From the NCBI GenBank assembly GCA_943736015.1, contig OX031060.1:9437501-9501500 (forward strand): 64,000 nucleotides of DNA, read 5' to 3'. Numbering within the stretch: the stretch's first letter is position 1; every line of letters starts with the position of its first letter. The stretch is from Tridacna crocea. Lineage: Eukaryota; Mollusca; Bivalvia; Cardiida; Cardiidae. Positions 53,377 through 62,692 of the stretch are shown here, in pieces. Position numbers and translations under genes: made by a program. The notes below the pieces were generated by a model. The model made no database searches and was not told the DNA's origin. It worked only from the letters and a program-made list of their open reading frames with translations.

Positions 53377-53475
53377 TACCATGAAAAGTGATACTAAGCA
53401 AACCACCCCCATCTTTTCCATTGAGTTCATAAACATTATCCCTAAAATTAATTCCTAACCAAACAATCGCATGCA

Positions 53476-53703
53476 TTAACCCTTTCCCAAACAAGCCCTG
53501 GTTTTTATGTGTCTGCAGTACAAGTCTTTTGAAAACACCGTGAGAAAAGGAGAAATTGCTCATAACGAGCAATTTCTCCTTTTCCCACAGTGTTTTCTAC
53601 CCTTTGGGAGAACTTTCTACCATTTTCATCAAATATAAAATTATTGTCTGCAAACTCTTTGAGTTTAGAAGAGTCTAAAATTTGTCGTTTGGGAAAGGGT
53701 TAA
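53476..53703 (-). mobile_element. Type II MITE, intact
   Basis: TTAACCCTTTCCCAAACAAG to TTTGGGAAAGGGTTAA; apex TTGCTCATAACGAGCAA. Confidence 0.85.
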
Positions 53704-53885
53704 CAACCCTTGGGAAGAAGCCTTTTGAAAACAATGTAGGAAAAAAAAAAAAAGGCTGGTTATCACTAATGACTCTTTGTCCTACAATCTTTTATAGGCT
53801 TCCAAAAACAAACTACAAATTTTGAGTCATACTTGTATATGTAAATGCTTTCAATTTGTACTGTTATTTTGTTGTTAGCATACAG
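53700..53885 (-). mobile_element. Type I MITE, decayed, sharing TTAA
   Basis: CAACCCTTGGGAAGAAGCC; a run of A in the stem; arm A remnant to TTTTGTTGTTAGCATAC. Confidence 0.55.
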
Positions 53886-55090
53886 ACTTGAGAACAGGGT
53901 CTGAGTCCCAATAGCAGGCCTTACCATACAGGAATTGAGAACAGAATTAGTCCAAATACAGTGTAGTACAACCCTTAGTGTACAGGAAATGAGAACAGGA
54001 TCAGTCCCAATAGTACAATCTTTAGTGTACACAATTTGAGATTCTTCGTGTACAGGAATGAGAAAAGCATCAGTCCCAATAGTATAATCTTTAGTGTACA
54101 GGACTTTAGAACAGAATTAGTCCAAATAGTACAATTCTTAGTGTACAGAAATGAGAACAGATTAAGTCCCAATAGTACAATCTTTAGTGAAAACAGAATT
54201 AGTCCAAAAAGCGCAGTCCTTAGTGTATAGGACTTGAGATTAGAATTAGTCCCAATAGAACAATCCTTAGTGAAGTTAGTGTACAGGACTTGAGTACAGA
54301 ATCAGTCCAAATAGTACAATCCCTAGTGTACAGGACATGAAAACAGAATCAGTCCAAATAATACAATCGTTAGTCACAGTACAGAACTTGAAAACAGAAT
54401 CAGTCCCAATAGAACAGTTCTTAGTGTACATGACTTGAAAACAGAATCAATCCCAATAGTCCCAATAGTACAGTTCTAAGTGTACAGGACATGAGAACAG
54501 AATCAGTCAATGTAGCAGAGTCATTAATGCACAGGAATTGAAAACAGAATCAGTCCAAGTGGCACAGTTGTTAGTGTACAGGACTTTAGAACAGAATCAG
54601 TCCAAATAGCACAGTCATTTCCATACAGGACTAAATGAGAGCAGGGTTAGTTCCTACAGCACAGTTGTAAACATACAGGACTCAAGAATAGATCAGTCCA
54701 AATAGTACAATCCTTAGTGCAAAGGACTTGAGTACAGAATCAGTCCAAATAGTACAATTCTTAGGTTACAGGACTTGAGAACACTATAAGTTTAACTAGC
54801 ACAATCCTTAGTCTACAGGACTTCAGAACAGAATCAGTCCAAATAGTGCAGTTGTTAGCATACAGAACTTGAGAACAGAATAAATCTTAATAGCACAATC
54901 CTTAGTGTAGAGGAAATGAGAATAGAATCAGTCCAAATAGCACAGTTGGTAGTGTACAGGACTCGAGAACAGAATCAGTCCAAATAGCACAATCCTTAAT
55001 GTACAGGACTTGAAAACAGAATCAGTCCCAATAGCACAGTCCTTCCATACAGGACTTGAGAACAGATCAGTCCCAATAAATAGCACATTC
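53886..55090 (+). repeat. Minisatellite, about 47-bp unit, about 25 copies
   Basis: Unit: TAGTACAATCCTTAGTGTAC then AGGACTTGAGAACAGAATCA and GTCCAAA. Copies differ by substitution and by loss of pieces, so no single phase holds throughout. The minus-strand frames here are artefacts. Confidence 0.9.
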
Positions 55091-55372
55091 CTTTGCAAAC
55101 TGGACTAAAGAACAGCGTCGCTTGTTTGAATCCCTAGGTCTGATAATTACTTTCTGAGGATTGCTGATAGTCATTTATAATGACAGGATTCATTTCCCAT
55201 TCACCACCCATTATAGTTTTGACAATAGGCATGTTGGAAAGCAGCCAGTGGCTTTGGAAGAATATTGTGTGAAGTGCTTGCTGAAAAGAAACTCCAAGAA
55301 AGCATGGATAGGTTCACTGGCTGCCAAGATAGAATTGAAATTTAGTGGAAAATGGAGCTACAGTTTCTGATA
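55085..55372 (+). mobile_element. tRNA-derived SINE, CAATCAAT family, tail missing
   Basis: B-box-like GTCGCTTGTTTGAATCCCT, body GGAAAGCAGCCAGTGGCTTT, end AAGATAGAATTGAAATTTAG. It begins inside the last minisatellite unit. Confidence 0.65.
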
Positions 55373-55468
55373 AGGAGATATTTTTTATGTAAAAGAATAC
55401 CATTAAAATAATTGAATTAAGACTTTTTTACTATTTGCTTGAAAGTTTTGTTTCATTTATTTAGATAG

Positions 55469-55691
55469 TTAACTCGTTTCTTACCAAACGACAAAATTTT
55501 AGACTGGTCCAAATTGAAAGCATTTGCAGAACACAACATAAATGTCACCGAAAATTTGAAATTTGTTTTTGGAAGAATGGATAGCATTTTGGGAAAAGGA
55601 GAAAATTCTGGTTACCAGCATTTTCTCCTTTTCCCAAACTGTTTACAGAAGGCTGTTTTCTCAGGTGCGATAAAGAGTGGTAAAGAGTTAA
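55469..55691 (+). mobile_element. Type I MITE, AB
   Basis: TTAACTCGTTTCTTACCAAA (4-base insertion) to AGTGGTAAAGAGTTAA. Confidence 0.8.
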
Positions 55692-55965
55692 GGGTTTATA
55701 CTTTATCATAGAAAAAACTGGTATAAATAATTTAACAATGCAAATGCATTAGAATTCTTGTATAATGTTAAGAGCAAAGCTATTTAGAAGAAAGTTTTCC
55801 TTGTTTTTGTAGACTTTCTTGCCCCAGCGTTTCCTGTATGAGTATTGACTAGAGACTGGCAGACTGGAACCAGCCATAAATCTGCTGCATACAAAACTTT
55901 TTAGTAATGATTTTCAATACTAACAAAAAACTACGGCAACGGCTAACAACCTGTTTTTCTTAATC
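55692..55965. other. Unassigned intron 4 DNA
   Basis: Nothing recognised. Confidence 0.4.
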
Positions 55966-56080
55966 CTATTCCAAACAATGCGAAGTGTTAGGGAACCTAA
56001 GGAAACATTGTTGGAAAGGGAGAAATTTTGTTTGCTCAGTAGAGAATTCATTTTCAAGATAAATTCCTGCATGAAGACAT
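55966..56080 (-). mobile_element. MITE, arm B fragment, decayed
   Basis: TCCTATTCCAAACAATGCG, AACATTGTTGGAAAGGGAGA; nothing after the left stem. Confidence 0.4.
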
Positions 56081-56105
56081 CTTTGCAACAGATGACAACA
56101 TTTAC

Positions 56106-57653
56106 TTTTTATACGCCCGTCGAAGACGGGACGTATTATGGGATCACCGGTGACGGGCGGGCGGCGTCCAGTTCTTTGTCCGGAGCATATCTCCAAAACT
56201 ATTCTACCTAGGGTTATGAAATTTCATGGGTGGATAGATCTCATCAAGGGGGAGTGCAGTGCATAAGAACAATAACTCTTGCTTGCTTAATTTTTGAGTT
56301 ATTGCCCTTTGTCGTTTTTCATACTTGATTTTTGTCCGGAGCATATCTCCAAAACTATACTAGCTAGGGTTATGAAATTTCTTGGGTGGATAGATCTCAC
56401 CAAGGGGGAGTGCAGTGCAGAGGAACCATAACTCTTGCTTGTTTAATTTTTGAGTTATTGTCCTTTGTCGTTTTTCATACTTGATTTTTGTCCGGAGCAT
56501 ATCTCCAAAACTATACTAGCTAGGGTTATGAAATTTCTTGGGTGAATAGATCTCACTAAGGGGGAGTGCAGTGCAGAGGAACCATAACTCTTGCTTGCTT
56601 AATTTTTGAGTTATTGCCCTTTGTCGTTTTTCATACTTGATTTTTGTCCGGAGCATATCTCCAAAACTATACTAGCTAGGGTTATGAAATTTCATGGGTG
56701 GATAGATCTCATCAAGGGAGAGTGCAGTGCATAAGAACCATAACTCTTGCTTGCTTAAGTTTTGAGTTATTGCCCTTTGTCGTTTTTCATACTTGATTTT
56801 TGTCCGGAGCATATCTCCAAAACTATACTAGCTAGGGTTATGAAATTTCTTGGGTGAATAGATCTCACTAAGGGGGTGTGCAGTGCACAGGAACCATAAC
56901 TCTTGCTTGCTCAATTTTTGAGTTATTGCCCTTTGTCCTTTTTTCATACTTGAAATTTGTCCTGTGAATATCTCCAAAACTATACTACCTAGGGTTATGA
57001 AATTTCATGGGTGGATAGATCTTATCCAGGGGGAGTGCAGTGCACAGAAATCATAACTCTTGCTTGCTTAATTTTTGAGTTATAGCCCTTTGTCATTTTT
57101 CATACTTGAATTTTGTCCGGTGAATATCTCCAAAACTATACTAGCTAGGGTTATGAAATTTCATAGGTGTATAGATCTCATCAAGGGAGAGTGCAGTGAT
57201 AAGAACCATAACTCTTGCTTGCTTAATTTTTGAGTTATTGCCCTTTGTCGTTTTTCATACTTGATTTTTGTCCGGAGCATATCTCCAAAACTATACTAGC
57301 TAGGGTTATGAAATTTCTTGGGTGAATAGATCTCATCAAGGGGGAGTGCTATGCATAGGAATCATAACTCTTGCTTGCTTAATTTTTGAGTTATTGCCCT
57401 TTGTTGTTTTTCATACTTGATTTTTTGTCCGGTGAATATCTCTAAAACTATACTAGCTAGGGTTATGAAATTTCATGGGTGGATAGATCTCATCAAGGGG
57501 GAGTGCACTGCGCAGGAATCATAACTCTTGCTCGCTTAATTTTTGAGTTTCTGCCCTTTGTCATTTTTCATACTTGAATTTAGTCTGGTGCATGCCCCAG
57601 CTTTACAACTTGGGGTAAGACGGGCGTATCTTGCGACAGTTTGCCGCTCTTGT
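56106..57653 (+). mobile_element. ATACGCCCGTC Helitron-like element with ten 156-bp tandem units
   Basis: TTTTTATACGCCCGTCGAAG start; ATACGCCCGTC (56111-56121) is exactly inverted at 57619-57629. The core marker TTTGTCCGGAGCATATCTCC recurs at 56178, 56334, 56490, 56646, 56802, 56959, 57115, 57270, 57427 and 57583: a 156-bp period with very little drift. After GACGGGCGTAT comes CTTGCGACAGTTTGCCGCTC then TTGTT, the same kind of end as the element at 37712. Confidence 0.85.
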
Positions 57654-57925
57654 TACTAAATGACATAATTTTAGACTAGTCCAAATTCGAAGCATTTGCA
57701 GATGACAAAATTAATGTGACTAAACAATTCAAATTTGTTTTGGAAAGGCAAGAAAACATTGTGGGAAAAGGAGAAAATGCTGTTTGCTAGCATTCTCTCC
57801 TTTTCTCACAATATTTTCTACCCTTGTGGAAACAAATTTTAACTTTCAAGTTACCTTTATTTTGTCATTTCCAAGTGCTTTCAATTCGGACCAGTCTAAA
57901 ACTTTGTTGTTTGGTAAAAGGTTAA
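57652..57925. mobile_element. Type I MITE, palindromic AA form
   Basis: Arm A on both sides (CTAAATGACATAATTTTAG; reverse arm GGACCAGTCTAAAACTTTG) around the hairpin, 274 bp, ending GGTAAAAGGTTAA. Its left end abuts the Helitron-like element. Confidence 0.8.
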
Positions 57926-58160
57926 TTCTTTACCATGCTTTTTCTTGACTGTTTTCCAAATCTTTCTTCCTCTGGGATATAAAATACGGAATTGTTGTAC
58001 GGCACTGTCTTTCTGATCAGAAATTATAGGCATATAAATCAGAAATGATTGCATTTTACAGAAACTATAAACTTTGATAAATGTCAAAATTTACAGAATT
58101 CCAGGCAAGAGCTGTCGGATGAAATAATGTTATATCTTTTGTGTATGTTTTATAGCAAGA

Positions 58161-58296
58161 TTTAACCTTTTACCACACTATTCCTAAGTTTTAATGGCCC
58201 CGAGGGGAAAGCCTCTGGAAAACATTGTGGAAAAAGGAAAAAAATGCTTGTAACTAGCTTTTTCCTCCTGTTCCCAGTGTTTTCCTACCCTATTTA
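58161..58296 (-). mobile_element. Type I MITE, left part with hairpin, arm A missing
   Basis: TTTAACCTTTTACCACACT to TTTTCCTACCC, then the next copy. Confidence 0.65.
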
Positions 58297-58522
58297 ACTC
58301 TGTACCTCACAGTCACGACTTTTAGCGAACCCGAAAAAGAAGCCTTTTGAAAACATTGTGGGAAAAGGAGAAAATGCTGGTCACCAGCATTTTCTCCTTT
58401 TCCCACAATGTTTTCAACCCTTCCCGAGACAGTTTTCAATTTTTTAGCCGTACATATGTTGTCGCCTGCAAAAGCTTTCAATTTGGACTGGTTTACAACT
58501 TGGTCATTTGGTAAAGAGTTAA
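58294..58522 (-). mobile_element. Type I MITE, BA, intact
   Basis: TTAACTCTGTACCTCACAGT to CATTTGGTAAAGAGTTAA; apex ATGCTGGTCACCAGCAT. Confidence 0.85.
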
Positions 58523-58748
58523 ACCTTTACCTGTTATGCCAATTTGAGATTCTTCCATTTTAGCCGCAAATAAAGATATGATTTCAAGAATATGGACAAA
58601 TGAGGATACAAATATCTGATTGAGTGGAAAACATTCTGGGAAAAGGAGAAATTGCTCGTTACGAGCAATTTCTCCTTTTCCCAAAATGTTTTCAAAAGCT
58701 GTCTGTTGTTGATGCCTCAAAATGAATATCTATGGAGTAAAGAGTTAA
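58519..58748 (+). mobile_element. Type III-like MITE, sharing TTAA
   Basis: TTAAACCTTTACCTGTTATG to TATCTATGGAGTAAAGAGTT. Stem as in type I with apex TTGCTCGTTACGAGCAA. Confidence 0.8.
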
Positions 58749-58796
58749 AACAAGTCCCATTGTTCCAGCAATTTTCAGATTGTCATCTGCGAATGC

Positions 58797-59025
58797 TTAA
58801 ACTCATTACCAAATGACAAAATTTAGGATTAGTCCAAATTCAAAGCATTTACAGATGACAAATTCAGTTTGACTGAAAGTGTGAAGATTGTTCTGGAAAG
58901 GATAAAAAACACTGTGGGAAAGAGAGAAAATGCTGATTTTCAGCATTTTCTCCTTTTTTCCAGTGTTTTTAGAAGGCTTCTTTTTCAGGGTCATCAAAAG
59001 TTGGAATTTTGTGGGAAAGGGTTAA
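58797..59025 (+). mobile_element. Type I MITE, AB
   Basis: TTAAACTCATTACCAAATGA to GTGGGAAAGGGTTAA; apex ATGCTGATTTTCAGCAT. Confidence 0.8.
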
Positions 59026-59251
59026 CCCATTACCACACAATCCCTACTTTTGACATCCCTGAGAAAGAAGCCTTTAGAAAACATTGTGGGAAAAGGAGAA
59101 AATGCTGGTTACCAGCATTTTCTCCTTTTCCCACAATGTTTTCAACCCTTCACAAAAAAAAGTTAAAATTTTCAGTCACTTTTATTTTTGTTGTCTGCAA
59201 TTCCTTTCAATTTGGACAAACGTAAAATTTTGTTGTTTGGTAACAGTTTAA
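59022..59251 (-). mobile_element. Type I MITE, BA, sharing TTAA
   Basis: TTAACCCATTACCACACAAT to GTTTGGTAACAGTTTAA. Confidence 0.85.
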
Positions 59252-59269
59252 ATGTGGACAAGTCTGCAT

Positions 59270-59410
59270 TTTTATATTCCCGAAGGTTTATGATAATTAT
59301 GTCCAACTGCCTGTCTGGCCATCTGCCTGTCTGTCCATCTGTCTGTCCGTTACCAATTCTTTGTGTGTGCAACTCCTCCTATAGTTTTCATTTGAATAGA
59401 TTTAAACTTA
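59270..59410 (+). repeat. CTGTCTGTCC-rich repeat head
   Basis: ATATTCCCGAAGGTTTATGA then CTGTCCATCTGTCTGTCCGT, CAACTCCTCCTATAG; resembles the leader of the tandem-core elements without a core. Confidence 0.5.
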
Positions 59411-59886
59411 CCACAATGAATGTCTATGATGCGTAGTTGTGCATTTGACTCCCAAAATTTTTAATCTCTGGAAGCGTTCTCTCCAAAATGCTTTCAATTT
59501 GGTTGGGTCCAAATTTTTTTGTTTGCTAAATTGTTAAGTAGATCTACATGACATGTCATAAAAAGATTGTGGTCATAATAAGCAATGTATTTCTTTTGTC
59601 CACAATGTTTTCTAAAATTGTCTTTTTGTTGATGAAAAAGTCATCTGTGGAGGTAAAATGTTAATCGGAAATGGAAATAGAGATGCTACAATCTAATATC
59701 CACTCATTAGAAAAACAAGTTTATTACCCCATCAAAGAAATAGGCAATAGACTGGGACCAGTAATTAATTATGAAAGAGGCATTTCACAGGTGAAAAATG
59801 GGTGTTCAGTCTAATTGGTGTTGTCAGGATGGTTCCACCCCCTCAGTGCCACCCTTACCTAGAAATATTTGTTTCCTTACTGTAGC
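59411..59886. other. Mostly unassigned, with MITE scraps
   Basis: AAATGCTTTCAATTTGGTTG (59488) and GTCCACAATGTTTTCTAAA (59598) are MITE remnants; the rest is unrecognised. Confidence 0.4.
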
Positions 59887-60095
59887 ATTAACCCTGTACC
59901 ACACAATCCCTTGAAAGGCTTATGAAAACATGGTTGGAAAAGGAGAAAATGCTGTTACCAGCATTTTCTCCTTTTCCAACCAGGTTTTCTACCCAATCCA
60001 AGACGGAAAGCTTTAATTCTTTTCAGCATTTATTGTGTCGTCTGGAAATACGTTCAGTTTGGTTTTGTCCAAAATTTTGTTTTGTAGAGATTTAT
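59887..60095 (-). mobile_element. Type I MITE, BA, shortened arm B
   Basis: TTAACCCTGTACCACACAAT; stem ACATGGTTGGAAAAGGAGAA; right end TTTTGTAGAGATTTA. Confidence 0.75.
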
Positions 60096-60119
60096 ACCGA
60101 CATATATTTGTAGCACAGT

Positions 60120-60190
60120 CACACCTAAACAGGACTTGAAACCAAGAGGTCGCTGGTTCAAGTACCCAAATCTGCGCAAGTCAGTAAACG
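60120..60190 (+). mobile_element. SINE tRNA-like head only
   Basis: CTTGAAACCAAGAGGTCGC then TGGTTCAAGTACCC (B box). Confidence 0.5.
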
Positions 60191-60194
60191 GCTA

Positions 60195-60310
60195 ATCCTT
60201 AGGCTGCTTAGTGCGACTCATTGACCTTAAGCTGAAAGTGTAGATCACGATCAGACTGCACAGAATGTACAGCCCAATCTTGAATCTACAGACTGACAAG
60301 AAGATGTTTT
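60195..60310 (+). repeat. GATCAAGATCAG hairpin repeat
   Basis: CCTTAGGCTGCTTAGTGCGA as at 42869, then GTAGATCACGATCAGACTGC and a weak inverse. Confidence 0.6.
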
Positions 60311-60382
60311 CCCTACGTAAAGTAAATTGAAATAACATTATTTGTGTGTTTGTCATCGGCTCAAAAATTTTGTTTCATTTAT

Positions 60383-60611
60383 TTAACCCATTACCATACG
60401 ATCCCTACTTTTGACACCCCTGAGAAAGAAGCCTTTAGAAACCATTGTGGGAAAAGAAGAAAATGCTGGTAACCAGCATTTTCTCCTTTTCCCACAATGT
60501 TTTCTACCCTTCACAAAACAAATTTCAAATTTTCAGTCACTTTTATTTTGTCGTCTGTAAATGCTTTGAATTTGGGCAAGCCTAAAATATTGTCGTTTGG
60601 TAATGAGTTAA
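60383..60611 (-). mobile_element. Type I MITE, BA, intact
   Basis: TTAACCCATTACCATACGAT to CGTTTGGTAATGAGTTAA. Confidence 0.85.
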
Positions 60612-60625
60612 AAGGGTAAGGCTTG

Positions 60626-60829
60626 AGTCTTTACCAGACAACAAACTTTTGGACTATTCCATATTGACAGCACTTGCAGATGGAAAAATTTTAATGCGAC
60701 TCAAAAATTGAAATTTGATATAGGAAGGAAAGAAAACTTGGTGGGAAAAGCAGAAAATGCTGGTTACCAGCATTTTCTCCTTTTCCCACAATGTTTTCAA
60801 ACACCAGGGATTGTTTTTGAAAGGGTTAA
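60626..60829 (+). mobile_element. Type I MITE, AB, arm B shortened
   Basis: GTCTTTACCAGACAACAAAC; perfect apex; AATGTTTTCAAACACCAGGG shows the arm deletion; ends TTGAAAGGGTTAA. Confidence 0.8.
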
Positions 60830-61084
60830 CACATTGACAAATCCAACAAGTTGTTCTCTCAAATACACAGAAACTACAGGCACGAAAAAGCCATAAATTA
60901 TCTTCACTTATCTACCCAAGATCTCTACCATCTTTCAACTAGAAAATCACCCGTTGGGAAGCAGAATGATAACACCAGATACGGTATCTTTCATTCAACT
61001 CCTTGGGGAAATGAGTTTTGATTGTAAAACTCATAAAAATAACTAACAACTCGTAAAAACAACCTACATCATATTTCGGCTGGT

Positions 61085-61311
61085 TTGCTAAACCAAAATA
61101 CAAATTTATAGACTGGTCCAAATTCAAAGCATTTGCAGACGACAAAAAAAAATTCTCCTAGAAAACTGAAATTTCTAATAGGGAGGGAAGAAACATTGTT
61201 GGAAAAAGGAGAAAATGCTGGTTACCAGCATTTTCTCCTTTTCCCACAATGTTTTCAAAGGCTTTCCTTCTCAGGGTTGTTAAAAGTCGGGATTGTATGG
61301 TAAAGAGTTAA
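61085..61311 (+). mobile_element. Type I MITE, AB
   Basis: TTTGCTAAACCAAAATAC to TATGGTAAAGAGTTAA; perfect apex. Confidence 0.8.
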
Positions 61312-61570
61312 CCTAAAGAATGGTTGGTGAATACAGGCCCAGGATTCATTCCTCTCTCACAGTGGGCAAGGTATCAACCCAGGTCAGACTATGCAGTCTC
61401 GGCCAAAACTTTTTGTTGTAGGTCAGTTTTATGCTTGTCCAAGGACCAGTCTACTTCATGATTCAGTGGGTTATTCGACAAAATAGATCTTATGGCTCCA
61501 TAATCATGATGACTTGCTTAGTATCATGGATCACAGAGATGCATGAAGTCCTCTATTGTCAAAACACAGC
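61312..61570. other. Unassigned intron 4 DNA
   Basis: A SINE-like scrap (CCCAGGATTCATTCCTCTC) at 61340; the rest is unrecognised. Confidence 0.4.
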
Positions 61571-61800
61571 TTAACCCCTTACAACACAATAACGACTTTT
61601 AATGCCCCTGGAAAAGAAGCCTTTTGAAAACATTGTGGGAAAAAGGAGAAAATGCTGGTAACCAGCATTTTCTCCTTTTTGCACAATGTTTTCTACACTA
61701 TTGAGGAAAAATTGCACCATTTGAGCCATATTGAAATTGTCGTGTGCAAATGCTTTCAATTTGGACTAGGCTAAATTGTTTTCATCTTTTAAAGGGTTAA
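61571..61800 (-). mobile_element. Type I MITE, BA, 56 bases before coding exon 5
   Basis: TTAACCCCTTACAACACAAT to CTTTTAAAGGGTTAA; perfect apex. Confidence 0.85.
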
Positions 61801-61856
61801 ATGAAATTTTTTGGCCATAATAATTAAAGTGGGTTATTTTTCTTTTTTACTTACAG

Positions 61857-62039
61857 AATGTTACCTACTACTCATTCAGGGGCCGATTTTCGGAATCCAG
61901 TGTCCTTGTGACGATACACAAGGGTAGTGTAGCCCCACGAGGGAAACAGACATGGCAACGGGAACTACTCAGTATTCCAACAGTGGCGCCATCCCATCTA
62001 CGCGGATGTAAAATTATAGATATTCAATATTACTTAGAG
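61857..62039 (+). CDS. ARRDC-like: Alpha-arrestin (ARRDC family), coding exon 5: arrestin C domain
   Basis: Encodes residues 214-274: NVTYYSFRGRFSESSVLVTI, then HKGSVAPRGKQTWQRELL, SIPTVAPSHLRGCKIIDIQY and YLE. The pattern G-x-x-x-x-W-x-x-x-L-x-I-P-x-x-x-P-S-x-L-x-x-C-x-I-I-x-(I/V)-x-Y is the most diagnostic alpha-arrestin C-domain block. The acceptor is TTTTACTTACAG and the donor GAG|GTCAGA, phase 0 on both sides. A MITE (61571-61800) stops 56 bases before the exon, so the pyrimidine tract and branch site are squeezed between the two. A SINE, a type II MITE and a Mutator-like MITE fill the next intron. Confidence 0.93.
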
Positions 62040-62189
62040 GTCAGAAAAATCCTTCCTGGTGTTTTTAATTTCACATTGCTGAATTAGAATTCTGTACATG
62101 GTGTGATGGTAGAGCACTAGAAGCCAGATTTTCAATCCAATACAGTCTGATCTTTGATCTACACTGTCTGAGAAGGAGATATTATTCCC

Positions 62190-62380
62190 CCGCTTGGGTG
62201 GCTCAGTGATGGGCTTGTCAGACTCATGACCTGATGGTTGTGAGTTCGATACCCGGTTGAGGCAAACTTTTTTTCTGGCATATTTTCGCCTCTCACCTCT
62301 GCTGAATCATGTGAGAAAAGTAGTCGGTGGCTTTGGAAAGAAAGTTGTGTTAGTGCTGGTGTGAGAAAGCCTGCCCATAC
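62190..62380 (+). mobile_element. tRNA-derived SINE, GGCTCAGTGG family
   Basis: TTGGGTGGCTCAGTGATGGG and GGTTGTGAGTTCGATACCCG are clear A- and B-box regions; body GAAAGAAAGTTGTGTTAGTG. The 3' end beyond AGAAAGCCTGCCC differs from the other copies. Confidence 0.8.
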
Positions 62381-62444
62381 TCAATACGGGTTTCCAATTA
62401 TTGAGTACATGCAGTTGAGCCATACTCTGGCAAAACGGGGTTTA

Positions 62445-62668
62445 ATAACCCTTTCCCAAACAAGCCCTGATTTTTACATGTCTAGAGTAAAAGTCTTTTG
62501 AAAACAGTGGGAAAATGAGAAATTGCTCTTAAAGAGCAATTTCTCCTTTTCCCACAGTGTTTTCTAGCATTTTTGAGAACTTTCGGGCATTTTGTTCAAA
62601 TCTAAAATTGTCGTCTGCAAACTCTTCGTTTGGAAGAGTCCAAAATTTGTTGTTGCAGAAAGGGTTAA
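62445..62668 (-). mobile_element. Type II MITE
   Basis: AACCCTTTCCCAAACAAGC to GCAGAAAGGGTTAA; apex TTGCTCTTAAAGAGCAA, again compensated. Confidence 0.8.
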
Positions 62669-62692
62669 TGCATCTCCATGATTCCTCATACC

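Noticed and set aside
73..62668. Dozens of 60-120-codon open frames sharing peptides such as GKGENAGYQHFLLFPQCF or FRKHCGKRRKCWLPAFSPF, looking like a conserved protein family
   Set aside because: They are translations of the MITE hairpin in different frames and on both strands; they follow the repeat borders and have no consistent start or stop.
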